64,000 nt of DNA from Paludibacteraceae bacterium (GCA_017937025.1 JAGBEJ010000004.1:248001-312000); one strand, 5' to 3'; positions 8,973 to 17,045 are shown, numbered from the stretch's first letter. Notes: generated from the letters alone by a model not told the origin. Translations and numbers: made by a program.

Positions 8973-9308
8973 TTATAGCAGTCCGAGTTCCAATTTCGCT
9001 TCCTCCGACATCATGTCGCGGCTCCACTCTGGCTCATACACCAGGTTTACAGTCGCTTTTGTTATGCCGGTGATGCCTTCTATCTTCTGCTTCACGTCGT
9101 CGAGTATGAAGTCGGCCATAGGGCACGAAGGCGCAGTGAATGTCATGTCTATTGTCACCTCCGAGCCTTCGAGGTCTATTTTGTAGATAAGTCCGAGGTC
9201 GTAGATGTTCACAGGGATTTCGGGGTCGTAAACGGTCTTCAGCGCCTCCACGATTCTCTCTTCGGTCTCCTCTTTCGTCAGAGCCTCGTTGTTTATGTTG
9301 TCAGCCAT
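8973..9308 (-). CDS. MIP18/SufT-family iron-sulfur assembly protein
   Basis: 111-residue member of the DUF59/MIP18 family, which helps mature iron-sulfur proteins. Characteristic segments are TVYDPEIPVNIYDLGLIY (residues 26-43), the strand VTIDMTFTAPSCP and the later VTVNLVYEP-like motif. The single cysteine in SCPM is the conserved one of the family. Middle gene of the thioesterase-SufT-lpxH operon (20 bp and 12 bp gaps). Biochemical role is from the family only. Confidence 0.85.
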   Translation of the reverse strand: MADNINNEALTKEETEERIVEALKTVYDPEIPVNIYDLGLIYKIDLEGSEVTIDMTFTAPSCPMADFILDDVKQKIEGITGITKATVNLVYEPEWSRDMMSEEAKLELGLL

Positions 9309-9328
9309 TTTAGGTTATGTTTGTTTGG

Positions 9329-9745
9329 TTATTCTGCGATTTCTGCTGCGATTTTTTCCACAAGGTCCTCAAGCTCTTGGCATATTCCGAGTCGTCCGTT
9401 TATCACGGTCACCGAGTCGATGCGCGCCTTGATGCACACCTTCTCGTCGGGCAGTCGGTAGATGTCCTGCATGAAGACGTATCTGATGCCGTCCTTCACG
9501 AGGTTGAGTCTTGAAGCGAATTTGTCGCCCGGCTTGAGCGAGTTCTTGTAGTCGATGGAGACACGCGCCACGACAGCGTCGATGCCTCTGTTGTGCAAGT
9601 CAGCGAAAGAGACGTTGTGCGCCTCGAGGAATTTGTGACGTGTATGCTCCAGATAGTGCTGGTAATTGGCGTTATTCACTATGCCCTGCAAGTCGCACTC
9701 ATAGTCGCGGACTTCCATTATGTACTCAAATGCGTATTTTTTCAT
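9329..9745 (-). CDS. Acyl-CoA/acyl-ACP thioesterase, hotdog fold
   Basis: 138 residues of the 4-hydroxybenzoyl-CoA thioesterase/YbgC type. The motif DYECDLQGIVNNANYQHYLE (residues 11-30) contains the catalytic Asp in a variant of the family pattern D-x-x-G-x-V-x-N-x-x-Y. The reading frame is open upstream, but the promoter box at 9754-9761 lies in that extension, so the start is the ATG at 9743-9745. First gene of the operon ending in lpxH. Substrate unknown. Confidence 0.85.
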   Translation of the reverse strand: MKKYAFEYIMEVRDYECDLQGIVNNANYQHYLEHTRHKFLEAHNVSFADLHNRGIDAVVARVSIDYKNSLKPGDKFASRLNLVKDGIRYVFMQDIYRLPDEKVCIKARIDSVTVINGRLGICQELEDLVEKIAAEIAE

Positions 9746-9753
9746 AAGTGCCA

Positions 9754-9761
9754 CAAAGATA
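9754..9761 (-). promoter_or_regulatory. Promoter -7 box TATCTTTG, nearly leaderless
   Basis: TAnnTTTG on the minus strand with only 8 nt before the thioesterase ATG. With transcription starting about 5-7 nt after the box, the leader is a few bases or none. Confidence 0.75.
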
Positions 9762-9806
9762 AGAAATAGGGAGGTAACAAGATTGACAAACAACGAGTTT
9801 TAATAA

Positions 9807-11027
9807 TTACGGTTGGGCTATGCCGCTTGCTACGGTGTAGGCTGTGGTCCATGCCGCCTGCAGGTTGAATCCTCCTGTCAGCGCGTCTATGTCTAGGACC
9901 TCGCCGGCGAAGAACAGCCCCGGCACGGCTTTGGACTCGAGAGTCTTGTTGCTCACGGAGCCCAGTTCCACGCCGCCGCAAGTGACGAATTCTTCCTTGT
10001 ACTGCCCTCTGCCGCTGACGTGGTAATTGTCCGAGAGCAGCACTGTCAGCAGTTTGTTCATGTTCTTCTTGCCGAGTTCGGCGAATGTTCTTTCGTGCGC
10101 TATTCCGGCTCTGCCGACAAGGTGCGCCCATAGCCTGTTGGTCAGGTTCTCGGGGTGGGCGGAGAGTATGTTTCTTGCGGCATAGCGTTTGGCGAGCGCC
10201 TCCAGTTCGTCGCGCATGGATTGTTCAGCGCGTCCGGTCCAGTTTATGGAGATGTCGCAGTTGTAATTCCTCTCGGCGAGCGTTCTGGCAGCGAATGACG
10301 ATAGTCGGAGCACGGCAGGTCCGGAGAATCCGAAGTGAGTTACGAGCAATGCGCCCTCGGCACGCAGTTTCGTCCCGTTTATCAGCACCGAAGCCATCGG
10401 CACTGACGCACCCATGAGCGAAGTGAGGTCGCTGTCGTTCACTTTCAGGCTGAAAAGCGAAGGCACAGGCTCGGCAATCTTGTGTCCGAGCGAGCCCAGC
10501 GACTGCATCAGCTGGCTGTTGCCTATACCGCCCGTCGTCACCACAACACGGTCGAATGATTCTGCTGTGCCGTCAAGCGAGAATGTTCCGTCGTCGTGTC
10601 TCGTTATGCCGTTTATCTTGGCGTTGGTTATGATTCTCACGCCATGTCCGCGCAGTATGCCGAGCAGAGTGTTCACCACCTCGAAGGCGTCGTCGGACAC
10701 GGGGAACACGCGGTTGTCGTCTTGTGTGTAGAGCCTTATGCCGTGGCTATCGAACCACGAGCATGCGCTGTCGTGGTCGAAAACGTAGAAAAGCCCTTTG
10801 AGCAGCCGGTGTCCGCGCGGATAGACGTCGGCGAGCGATGCGACCTCGCTGAACGAGTTGGTGATGTTGCACCTTCCTCCGCCTGTGAGCGACAGTTTGT
10901 GCATAGGTTTGGCGCCAGCCTCGAAGATGGTGATGTCGCACTCGTCGGACATCTCCATGATGTTGGCGGCGCAGAAGCATCCTGCCGCCCCGGCTCCTAT
11001 TATGGCGATTCTCTTTCTCTGTGGCAT
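9807..11027 (-). CDS. BaiN/HI0933-family FAD-dependent oxidoreductase
   Basis: 406-residue flavoprotein. Dinucleotide-binding motif IAIIGAGAAGCFCA lies at residues 7-20 and the family signature LSLTGGGRCNITN about residues 44-56; the C-terminal FAD segment FFAGEVLDIDALTGGFNLQ is typical of the HI0933 family. Members include the BaiN-type bile-acid reductases but most are uncharacterised, so the substrate is open. The ATG at 11025-11027 is preferred over an upstream in-frame start because the -7 box lies between them. Confidence 0.88.
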   Translation of the reverse strand: MPQRKRIAIIGAGAAGCFCAANIMEMSDECDITIFEAGAKPMHKLSLTGGGRCNITNSFSEVASLADVYPRGHRLLKGLFYVFDHDSACSWFDSHGIRLYTQDDNRVFPVSDDAFEVVNTLLGILRGHGVRIITNAKINGITRHDDGTFSLDGTAESFDRVVVTTGGIGNSQLMQSLGSLGHKIAEPVPSLFSLKVNDSDLTSLMGASVPMASVLINGTKLRAEGALLVTHFGFSGPAVLRLSSFAARTLAERNYNCDISINWTGRAEQSMRDELEALAKRYAARNILSAHPENLTNRLWAHLVGRAGIAHERTFAELGKKNMNKLLTVLLSDNYHVSGRGQYKEEFVTCGGVELGSVSNKTLESKAVPGLFFAGEVLDIDALTGGFNLQAAWTTAYTVASGIAQP

Positions 11028-11032
11028 GGGTG

Positions 11033-11040
11033 CAAAGATA
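11033..11040 (-). promoter_or_regulatory. Promoter -7 box TATCTTTG, leaderless spacing
   Basis: Minus-strand TAnnTTTG with 5 nt between the box and the flavoprotein ATG; the expected transcription start falls on or within a base or two of the A of ATG. Confidence 0.75.
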
Positions 11041-11082
11041 CGTTTTAAAATCATAAGCATACAAGATGCGGGCGTTGCTGAG

Positions 11083-11111
11083 ATTTTCTAAATAAATTCC
11101 TATAATTGCAT
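11083..11111 (+). repeat. Left copy of 29-bp direct repeat flanking the RAYT gene
   Basis: Identical over 29 bp to 11790-11818. It begins ATTTTCTAAATAAATT and ends CCTATAATTGCAT. The TATAATTG in it resembles the -7 box (one mismatch), so each copy may carry a promoter: this one for the transposase, the right one for the NlpC/P60 gene. Confidence 0.9.
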
Positions 11112-11142
11112 TTTTTATTACAAAGAGAACCATAAGCATTAT

Positions 11143-11769
11143 ATGTCAGAGAGCACCGGGAACAGCGAACATGACAAATTCTTGGGCAAGTACCGCAAGC
11201 AATCGGCGCGGGCTATGTGGCATGATTATGACGGCGGATTATATTTTGTGACCATTTGCACAAAGGACCGTAAATGTTATTTCGGCAACATCTCCGATAG
11301 CAGAATGTGTTTCACGGAGATAGGGGAATACGCGGAGCAATGCATCAAACAGATTTCGACACATAATCAATATGCGGAAATTTTATCTTGGGTGATTATG
11401 CCAAATCATATTCATTTAATGATAAAGATTTCCCAATTCGTAGAGACGGAGCACGCTCCGTCTAATTCACAGGGAATAAATAGATTACACCAGACGGAGC
11501 ATGCTCCGTCTCTACAACAAAATCAATGTGAAAACGAGATTGTTGATGAGAAAATGCGCGCAATCTCGTCGCGCAAGAATAATTTGTCATACGCTGTCGG
11601 CAATTTCAAATCCGCTGTCACGAAATTCGCCAACGAACGCAGAATACCTTTCGTATGGCAGACACGTTTTCATGACCACATTGTGCGAGACATCTGCGAA
11701 ATGAATCAAATCGCGGATTATATTGAAAACAACGTGCAGAAATGGGAGATGGACAAATTCTATGTATGA
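11143..11769 (+). CDS. REP-associated tyrosine transposase (RAYT, IS200-like Y1 family)
   Basis: 208 residues. Single-strand DNA transposase-like protein of the Y1/HUH superfamily that in other bacteria acts on REP palindromes. The N-terminal strand YFVTICTKDR (34-43), the metal-binding HUH motif as MPNHIHLMI (His89, His91), and the C-terminal helix QIADYIENN with Tyr193 as the likely nucleophile are all present. Residues about 100-126 contain a duplicated TEHAPS peptide that is absent from typical members; it is encoded by an inverted pair of palindromes at 11440-11515. The gene is A+T-richer than its neighbours. No terminal inverted repeats of an insertion sequence are present, which fits a domesticated RAYT. 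Confidence 0.9.
   Translation: MSESTGNSEHDKFLGKYRKQSARAMWHDYDGGLYFVTICTKDRKCYFGNISDSRMCFTEIGEYAEQCIKQISTHNQYAEILSWVIMPNHIHLMIKISQFVETEHAPSNSQGINRLHQTEHAPSLQQNQCENEIVDEKMRAISSRKNNLSYAVGNFKSAVTKFANERRIPFVWQTRFHDHIVRDICEMNQIADYIENNVQKWEMDKFYV
11440..11515. repeat. Inverted pair of REP-like palindromes inside the RAYT frame
   Basis: Left unit 11440-11463 and right unit 11492-11515 are reverse complements at 23 of 24 positions, separated by 28 bp. Each contains a palindrome; the right one, AGACGGAGCATGCTCCGTCT, is perfect over 20 bp. The outer ends read GTAGAGACG and CGTCTCTAC, shared with elements at 63056-63173. The pair is inserted in frame. Confidence 0.9.
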
Positions 11770-11789
11770 GAGGCCCTCTGCACAGAACT

Positions 11790-11818
11790 ATTTTCTAAAT
11801 AAATTCCTATAATTGCAT
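11790..11818 (+). repeat. Right copy of 29-bp direct repeat
   Basis: Exact copy of 11083-11111. Its promoter-like TATAATTG ends about 22 nt before the ATG of the NlpC/P60 gene, so it probably is the original promoter of that gene. Confidence 0.9.
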
Positions 11819-11836
11819 CCCAAAAGGAAAAACGAC

Positions 11837-12421
11837 ATGCGCAGAACAGCATATTTGGTGATAATTACAGCGGCGGCGCTACTTCTCGGCAGCTGCACAG
11901 TTACTAAGAATACCACTCGAAAAGGCTCAACCCCGAGAACACGTTACGCCTCTGCATCAAAAGGGACAGGCGGCAGCAGCGCATCGCTCGGCAGCGCCCA
12001 CAAGAGCAACTGCAGCAAACTGGGCGTCAACGCCTCATCGACCGACAACGCGCGACTCTACAGCGAGTGCGCCTCGTGGCTCGGCGCCAAGTACCAGTAC
12101 GGCGGCACGACCAAGAGCGGCGTCGATTGCTCGGGATTCGTCTATATGGTGTACAAGGCTGTATTCGGCAAGACGCTCACGCGCCAGTCGGCAGGCATGC
12201 TGACCGACAACTGCACCAAGATAACCAAGAACCAGCTGCGCGAGGGCGACCTCGTCTTTTTCCGCACCGACGGCAAGAAATCGTCCACGCCCAACCATGT
12301 GGGCATCTACCTGAAAGAGAACAAGTTCATCCACGCCAGCACGTCCAAAGGCGTCGTGGTGAGCGACCTTCTGCAGTCCTACTACGTCACCAACTGGATA
12401 ACCGGCGGCAGGGTGAAATAG
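11837..12421 (+). CDS. NlpC/P60 cell-wall hydrolase lipoprotein
   Basis: 194 residues from the ATG at 11837; an upstream TTG in frame is rejected because it lies in the promoter-like repeat. Lipoprotein signal with lipobox LLGSC (Cys at residue 20). The C40 peptidase domain occupies the last ~115 residues: catalytic Cys in DCSGFVYMV, His in PNHVGIYL, and the polar third residue near FIHAS. Such enzymes cut D-Glu-diaminopimelate bonds in peptidoglycan stem peptides. The Ser/Thr/Lys-rich stretch after the lipobox is a linker from the outer membrane. Confidence 0.9.
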   Translation: MRRTAYLVIITAAALLLGSCTVTKNTTRKGSTPRTRYASASKGTGGSSASLGSAHKSNCSKLGVNASSTDNARLYSECASWLGAKYQYGGTTKSGVDCSGFVYMVYKAVFGKTLTRQSAGMLTDNCTKITKNQLREGDLVFFRTDGKKSSTPNHVGIYLKENKFIHASTSKGVVVSDLLQSYYVTNWITGGRVK

Positions 12422-12424
12422 AAC

Positions 12425-13072
12425 TCACTTTTTTCTTATCATAGTCAGGCCGTCGCGCAGGGGGAGGATGACCGTCTCGATGCGAGGGTCGTTGGCGACG
12501 ATGTCGTTGAATTTCTGCACGGCTATGGTCTGGTAATCGTTGTGCTTAGGCGTCTCCACGACGTGTCCGTCCCAAAGCGTGTTGTCGGCGAGAATCACGC
12601 CTCCTTGCCTGAGAAGAGGCAGTGTCACTTCTAAATACTGAGGGTATTCGCGCTTGTCGGCATCGATGAAAACGAGGTCGAAAGGCTCTTCGGATGCGAG
12701 TGTCGGGATTACCGTCAGCGCGTCGCCTATGACTTGGCGGATGTGCTTGCCGTACTCTGATTTGGCGAAAAACTCCGCCGCCACTTCTCCGTTCTCGTCA
12801 TCGTTGTCCACAGTCACGACCACGCCGTCGGTCTCCGCCACAGCCTCGGCGAAGCACAGCGCCGAGTATCCGGTGAATGTGCCGAGTTCCAGCACCCTTT
12901 GCGCGCCTATCATCTTGGTTATCATCTTCAGGATTCTGCCCTCGAGGTGCCCCGACAGCATGCGCGAGTTGATGGCTGTGACGTGTGTGTGGCGGTCGAG
13001 CTCGGCCAGCAGAGCGGGTTCCGGCTCTATGTGCGAGAGTATGTATTCGTCTATTTGCTCCTGGTGGTTCAT
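12425..13072 (-). CDS. Class I SAM-dependent O-methyltransferase
   Basis: 215 residues of the catechol/caffeoyl-CoA O-methyltransferase family, to which the tRNA methyltransferase TrmR also belongs. SAM-binding VLELGTFTGYSAL near residues 60-72, acidic strand VVTVDND, and the metal-binding FIDADKREYPQY near residues 133-144 are intact. Last gene after an M16 peptidase, 4 bp apart. Its 3' end is 3 bp from the convergent NlpC/P60 gene. Substrate (small phenol or tRNA U34) not decidable here. Confidence 0.87.
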   Translation of the reverse strand: MNHQEQIDEYILSHIEPEPALLAELDRHTHVTAINSRMLSGHLEGRILKMITKMIGAQRVLELGTFTGYSALCFAEAVAETDGVVVTVDNDDENGEVAAEFFAKSEYGKHIRQVIGDALTVIPTLASEEPFDLVFIDADKREYPQYLEVTLPLLRQGGVILADNTLWDGHVVETPKHNDYQTIAVQKFNDIVANDPRIETVILPLRDGLTMIRKK

Positions 13073-13076
13073 GGTG

Positions 13077-14294
13077 TTAATAATAAAGCACGGACGAGAG
13101 CATCTGTTCGTCGAAGACTCTTTCTGCAGCCTTTCTGATGTCCTCAGCCGTTATTTCGTTTATGTATTCGCAAATCTGCTCGTATGTGGCTATTTTGTCG
13201 CGGTGGAGGAACGACTTGGCGATGGACAGCGCCAGCGCCTCCTTGTTCTCGTTGGCTATGGCTATCTGCCCGAGTATCTGTCGTTTGTATTTGGCTAATG
13301 CCGTCGGTGTTATGGCGGTTGTCGCCAATTTCTCCATCTCGCGCGAGATGAGCTTCCTGCACTTGTCGAGGTTCTTCTGCTCCGCGCCCACATAGACGCA
13401 GAACACGCCCGAATCGGTGTACGTCGTCAGGTTGGACTCCACCGTGTACGCCAGTCCGTTGTGCTCGCGCAGCGCGAGGTTCAGGCGGCTGTTCATGCCC
13501 GGTCCGCCGAGTATATTGTTCAGCATGTACATCGGGTAGAACTCGTCGCTGCCCAAGGCGCATGAGCGGTTGCCCACGACGAGGTGTATCTGGTGTGTCC
13601 TCTTGCGTTTCTCTATGTCTTTCTGCGTGTATATCGTGTTCTGCTCTCGTGTGTGTTTGCGCAGGTTGGCAGGTATGCCGCCCACGCATTTCTCAACCAC
13701 CTTCAGCACTTTCTTGAAGTCCAGCGGCGACACCGAGAAAAAGACCATCTGGTCGGTGTTGTAGTTGCACTTCACGAATCCGGCAGCGTCGTCGGTGGTG
13801 TATTTCGCCAATTTGCGCGCCGATCCGAGTATGTCGATGCCCAATGTGCGCTTGTCGAAAATCAGTTCCTCGAAGTCGTCGAAAATCAGTTCGGACGGCG
13901 TGTCGTTGTACGACTCTATCTCCTCGGCTATGACTTCGGCCTCGCGTGTTATCTCCTTCTGCGGAAACGTGGCGTTGAAGACCATGTCGGAAATCAGTTC
14001 AGCCGCTCTCTCGAAGTCTCTCGCCAGCGTTGTGGCGTAAACGAAAGTCTCCTCCTTGGTCGTGTATGCGTTCAGCTCGCCGCCCACGTCCTCCAGTCGG
14101 TTGATTATCTGTGTGGCAGTGCGGCGTGCCGTGCCTTTGAACATGGTGTGCTCTATGAAGTGCGCCATGCCGGTCTGCGACGGAGTCTGGTCGCGTGCTC
14201 CGGTGTTTATGCCGATGCCGCAGCAGCAGACGTTCGATGCCTGTTGCAGATGCACGAGTTTTATGCCGTTGCTGAACTTGTGTGTGAAATACAT
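13077..14294 (-). CDS. M16-family zinc peptidase
   Basis: 405 residues. Inverted zinc motif HFIEH near residues 45-49 with the third ligand in EVIAEEIESY about 75 residues later, both as in active subunits. A C-terminal M16_C domain follows. The start is the ATG at 14292-14294: the open frame runs further upstream but through the -7 box at 14303-14310. Related to mitochondrial processing peptidase beta and to PqqF-like proteins; substrate unknown. Cotranscribed with the O-methyltransferase. Confidence 0.9.
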   Translation of the reverse strand: MYFTHKFSNGIKLVHLQQASNVCCCGIGINTGARDQTPSQTGMAHFIEHTMFKGTARRTATQIINRLEDVGGELNAYTTKEETFVYATTLARDFERAAELISDMVFNATFPQKEITREAEVIAEEIESYNDTPSELIFDDFEELIFDKRTLGIDILGSARKLAKYTTDDAAGFVKCNYNTDQMVFFSVSPLDFKKVLKVVEKCVGGIPANLRKHTREQNTIYTQKDIEKRKRTHQIHLVVGNRSCALGSDEFYPMYMLNNILGGPGMNSRLNLALREHNGLAYTVESNLTTYTDSGVFCVYVGAEQKNLDKCRKLISREMEKLATTAITPTALAKYKRQILGQIAIANENKEALALSIAKSFLHRDKIATYEQICEYINEITAEDIRKAAERVFDEQMLSSVLYY

Positions 14295-14302
14295 AACGAG
14301 CG

Positions 14303-14310
14303 CAAAAGTA
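14303..14310 (-). promoter_or_regulatory. Promoter -7 box TACTTTTG, near-leaderless
   Basis: Minus-strand TAnnTTTG, 8 nt before the M16 peptidase ATG. It is back to back with the + strand box at 14334-14341. Confidence 0.7.
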
Positions 14311-14333
14311 GTGAAGGACTTATGATTAATCAT

Positions 14334-14341
14334 TATCTTTG
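14334..14341 (+). promoter_or_regulatory. Promoter -7 box TATCTTTG of the cyclophilin-trmD-argC operon
   Basis: Exact TAnnTTTG match 19 nt before the ATG at 14361. Confidence 0.75.
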
Positions 14342-14360
14342 CTGAAATAAATTTATAAAT

Positions 14361-15101
14361 ATGTCAGCGATAGTCAAGATTTCCACCTCATTGGGTGATA
14401 TGAAAGTGAGACTCTACGACGAGACTCCAAAGCACAGGGACAACTTCCTGAAACTCGCTAACGAAGGCTTCTACAACGGCCTTCTCTTCCACAGAATCAT
14501 CAAGGGCTTCATGATACAGGGCGGCGACCCTGAGAGCAAGACCGCGCCTAAGGGCAAGAGCCTCGGCGCCGGCGACGTGGGCTACACCATAGACGCCGAG
14601 TTCGTGTATCCGCAGCTGTTCCACAAGAAAGGCGCATTGGCTGCCGCCAGAACAGGCGACGAGGTGAACCCCGAGAAAAAGTCTTCTGGCTGCCAGTTTT
14701 ACATAGTGCAAGGCAAGAAATACTCCGACAGCGAGCTCAACCAGATGGAGAAGCAGATGCTCATGCAGGCCAAGAATAAGAGATTCAACGCGATGCTCAG
14801 GGAGAACGCCGACGAGGTGATGAGGCTCCGTCTGGCAAGAGACCAGAAGGGGCTTATGGCACTGCAGGCCAAGCTGATAGACGAGCTTGAAAAGGAGTTC
14901 AAGGGCAAGAAGGTGAAGTTCACCGACGAGCAGCGCGAGGCTTACAAGACAGTAGGCGGAACGCCGTTCCTCGACAATGATTATACCGTCTTCGGCGAGG
15001 TGATAGAGGGTCTCGAGATAATCGACGAGATAGCAAAGGTGAAGACCGGCCGAGGCGACCGTCCTGAGGACGACCTCAAGATGACCGTCACAGTAGAATA
15101 A
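14361..15101 (+). CDS. Cyclophilin-type peptidyl-prolyl isomerase
   Basis: 246 residues. Cyclophilin core split in two: residues 1-120 with the catalytic FHRIIKGFMIQGGDP (Arg in HRI), and residues ~195-246 with VFGEVIEGLEIIDEI. Between them lies a charged, probably helical insertion of about 75 residues (many Lys, Glu, Arg, Met). This insertion is what makes it longer than the usual ~170 residues. No signal peptide, so cytoplasmic. First gene of an operon with trmD (9-bp gap) and argC (19-bp gap). Confidence 0.92.
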   Translation: MSAIVKISTSLGDMKVRLYDETPKHRDNFLKLANEGFYNGLLFHRIIKGFMIQGGDPESKTAPKGKSLGAGDVGYTIDAEFVYPQLFHKKGALAAARTGDEVNPEKKSSGCQFYIVQGKKYSDSELNQMEKQMLMQAKNKRFNAMLRENADEVMRLRLARDQKGLMALQAKLIDELEKEFKGKKVKFTDEQREAYKTVGGTPFLDNDYTVFGEVIEGLEIIDEIAKVKTGRGDRPEDDLKMTVTVE

Positions 15102-15110
15102 CACAAGGAA

Positions 15111-15785
15111 ATGCGAATAGACATCATATCGGTAATGCCGGAGCTGCTGGAAAGCCCTTTCGCCCACTCGATAGTGAAGAAGGCGATAGACAAGGGGCTG
15201 GTGGAGATTGTCGTGCACAACTTGCGCGACTACTCGGTGAAGACTACCGGCAGAGTGGACGACTACCCTTTCGGAGGAGCCGCGGGGATGGTCATGCAGA
15301 TAGAGCCGATAGACCGCATAATAACCGAGCTTAAGAGCCAGCGACACTACGACGAGGTGATATTCACGTCGCCCGACGGCGAGAAGTTCGACCAGAAGAT
15401 GGCGAACACGCTGTCGATGAACGAGAACATGATAATCCTCTGCGGTCACTACAAAGGCGTGGACTACAGAGTCCGTGAGCACTTCATCACCAAGGAGATT
15501 TCCGTGGGCGACTATGTGCTGACGGGCGGCGAACTGCCTGCCGCAGTGATAGCCGACGCCGTGGTGAGGCTGATTCCGGGCAGCATAGGCGACGAGCAGA
15601 GCGCGCTGAGCGACAGTTTCCAGGATAATCTTCTGGAGCCGCCGGTCTATTCTCGTCCTGCCGACTACAAGGGCTGGAAAGTGCCGGAAGTGCTTCTGTG
15701 CGGCGACCACAAGAAGATAGAGAAATGGAAGGAGGAGCAGGCGCTTGAGCGCACCAAAAGGCTCCGTCCGGATTTGTTAGAGTAA
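15111..15785 (+). CDS. trmD: tRNA (guanine-N1)-methyltransferase
   Basis: 224 residues. Methylates G37 of tRNAs with G36, preventing frameshifts. Knot-fold SAM site: [12 protein letters not shown] near residues 47-58 and [16 protein letters not shown] near 127-142, both characteristic. The C-terminal part ([12 protein letters not shown]-like, then helices) binds tRNA. It sits between the cyclophilin and argC genes instead of in the rpsP-rimM-trmD-rplS cluster of many bacteria. Confidence 0.95.
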   Translation: MRIDIISVMPELLESPFAHSIVKKAIDKGLVEIVVHNLRDYSVKTTGRVDDYPFGGAAGMVMQIEPIDRIITELKSQRHYDEVIFTSPDGEKFDQKMANTLSMNENMIILCGHYKGVDYRVREHFITKEISVGDYVLTGGELPAAVIADAVVRLIPGSIGDEQSALSDSFQDNLLEPPVYSRPADYKGWKVPEVLLCGDHKKIEKWKEEQALERTKRLRPDLLE

Positions 15786-15804
15786 AAAACATAAAACAAA
15801 AGTT

Positions 15805-16773
15805 ATGATAAAAGCAGGAGTTATCGGTGGCGCAGGATACACCGGCGGCGAGTTGCTCAGAATACTCGTCAACCACCCAGACGTGGAAATTGAGTTCGTG
15901 AACAGTAACAGTAATGCGGGCAACAAGCTCTACTCTGTTCACGAGGGACTGATAGGCGAGACCGACATGGTCTTCACCGACCAGCTGCCATTCGAGAAAA
16001 TCGACGTGCTGTTCTCGTGTCTCGGACACGGCGACACGAAGAAGTTCTTGGAGTCGCACACAGTGCCAGCCAACGTGAAGATAGTCGATTTCACCCAGGA
16101 CCACAGAATCAAGGCCGAGGGCAACGACTTCGTTTACGGACTGCCTGAGATGAACAGAGAGAAGATAAAGGGCGCAATGCACATAGCCAATCCGGGCTGC
16201 TTCGCCACAGCCATACAGATAGGACTGCTGCCGCTGGCCAAGGCTGGTCTGCTGACCAACGAGATAAACACGACAGCCATAACCGGCAGCACCGGCGCGG
16301 GACAGAAGCCATCGGCTACATCGCACTTCAGCTGGAGAAACAACAATATCTCCGTTTATAAGGCGTTCGAGCACCAGCACCTGCTGGAAATCAGACAGTC
16401 GCTCACACAGCTGCAGGGCAAGTTCGACACCGAGCTGAACTTCATCCCAGTCAGAGGCGACTTCGCGAGGGGCATCTTCGTTTCCACTTACATGACAAGC
16501 GACCTCACCATCGAGCAGGCATACGACCTGTACAACGATTTCTATAAGGATGCGGCGTTCACATTCGTCGCTGAGGGCAACATCGACCTAAAGCAGGTGG
16601 TGAACACCAACAAGGCTGTCGTGAGCCTTCAGAAGCACGGAAACAAGCTTTTGGCGCTTAGTGCGATAGACAATCTGCTGAAGGGCGCGGCTGGCCAGGC
16701 AGTGCAGAACATGAACCTGCTGTTCGGACTGGACGAGAAGGCAGGTTTGAAGCTTAAGCCATCGGCATTCTAA
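15805..16773 (+). CDS. argC: N-acetyl-gamma-glutamyl-phosphate reductase
   Basis: 322 residues; third step of arginine synthesis, NADPH-dependent reduction of the acyl phosphate. N-terminal GGAGYTGGELLRIL binds the cofactor, and NPGCFAT carries the active-site cysteine near residue 132. TAITGSTGAGQKPS and the HQHLLEI segment are also diagnostic. No other arg genes are next to it. Ends the operon; a terminator follows 21 bp downstream. Confidence 0.96.
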   Translation: MIKAGVIGGAGYTGGELLRILVNHPDVEIEFVNSNSNAGNKLYSVHEGLIGETDMVFTDQLPFEKIDVLFSCLGHGDTKKFLESHTVPANVKIVDFTQDHRIKAEGNDFVYGLPEMNREKIKGAMHIANPGCFATAIQIGLLPLAKAGLLTNEINTTAITGSTGAGQKPSATSHFSWRNNNISVYKAFEHQHLLEIRQSLTQLQGKFDTELNFIPVRGDFARGIFVSTYMTSDLTIEQAYDLYNDFYKDAAFTFVAEGNIDLKQVVNTNKAVVSLQKHGNKLLALSAIDNLLKGAAGQAVQNMNLLFGLDEKAGLKLKPSAF

Positions 16774-16794
16774 TCGGCATAAGGCGATAATATA

Positions 16795-16825
16795 AAAGCG
16801 GGCAGAGATGTCCGCTTTCTTTTTG
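16795..16825 (+). terminator. Terminator of the cyclophilin-trmD-argC operon
   Basis: 10-bp stem (16795-16804 with 16809-16818), GAGA loop, then CTTTTTG. One G-U pair forms only in + strand RNA. Confidence 0.8.
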
Positions 16826-16850
16826 TGTGCCTGCGTGTGTGAAAACAAAA

Positions 16851-16878
16851 AAGCCGAAACGAAAGTTTCGGCTTTTCT
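16851..16878. terminator. Bidirectional terminator between argC and tRNA-Val
   Basis: Perfect 10-bp stem with a GAAA tetraloop (16851-16860, 16865-16874), A-tract on one side and T-tract on the other, so it can end the minus-strand tRNA transcript and act as a second stop for argC. Confidence 0.75.
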
Positions 16879-16883
16879 TTCTG

Positions 16884-16958
16884 TGGGCGTTGACGGATTC
16901 GAACCGCCGACCCTCTGCTTGTAAGGCAGATGCTCTGAACCAGCTGAGCTAAACGCCC
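16884..16958 (-). tRNA. tRNA-Val (anticodon UAC)
   Basis: 75-nt cloverleaf on the minus strand. Acceptor stem GGGCGTT/AACGCCC with discriminator A; D arm with TAGCTCAGCTGGTTCAGAGC; anticodon arm CTGCC-TTACAAG-GCAG giving anticodon TAC; T arm GGCGG-TTCGAAT-CCGTC. CCA is not encoded. A -7 box lies 26 bp upstream. Confidence 0.96.
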
Positions 16959-16984
16959 GGAATCGTATTCCCTTAAAAGCGATG

Positions 16985-16992
16985 CAAAGATA
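16985..16992 (-). promoter_or_regulatory. tRNA-Val promoter -7 box TATCTTTG
   Basis: Minus-strand TAnnTTTG, 26 bp upstream of the mature tRNA 5' end, implying a short 5' leader removed by RNase P. Confidence 0.7.
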
Positions 16993-17045
16993 GCAATATT
17001 TTGTCAACGAACAAGCGTTGCACTAAAAAAGCGCGACATAAAAAC

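Noticed and set aside
11143-11769. A complete insertion sequence
   Set aside because: No terminal hairpins of IS200 type at the gene ends, no second gene, and only direct repeats outside; fits a RAYT better.
14388-15710. 440-codon open frame opposite the cyclophilin and trmD genes
   Set aside because: Antisense to two well-conserved genes; composition (Leu/Val/His-rich, no motif) is typical of an antisense shadow.
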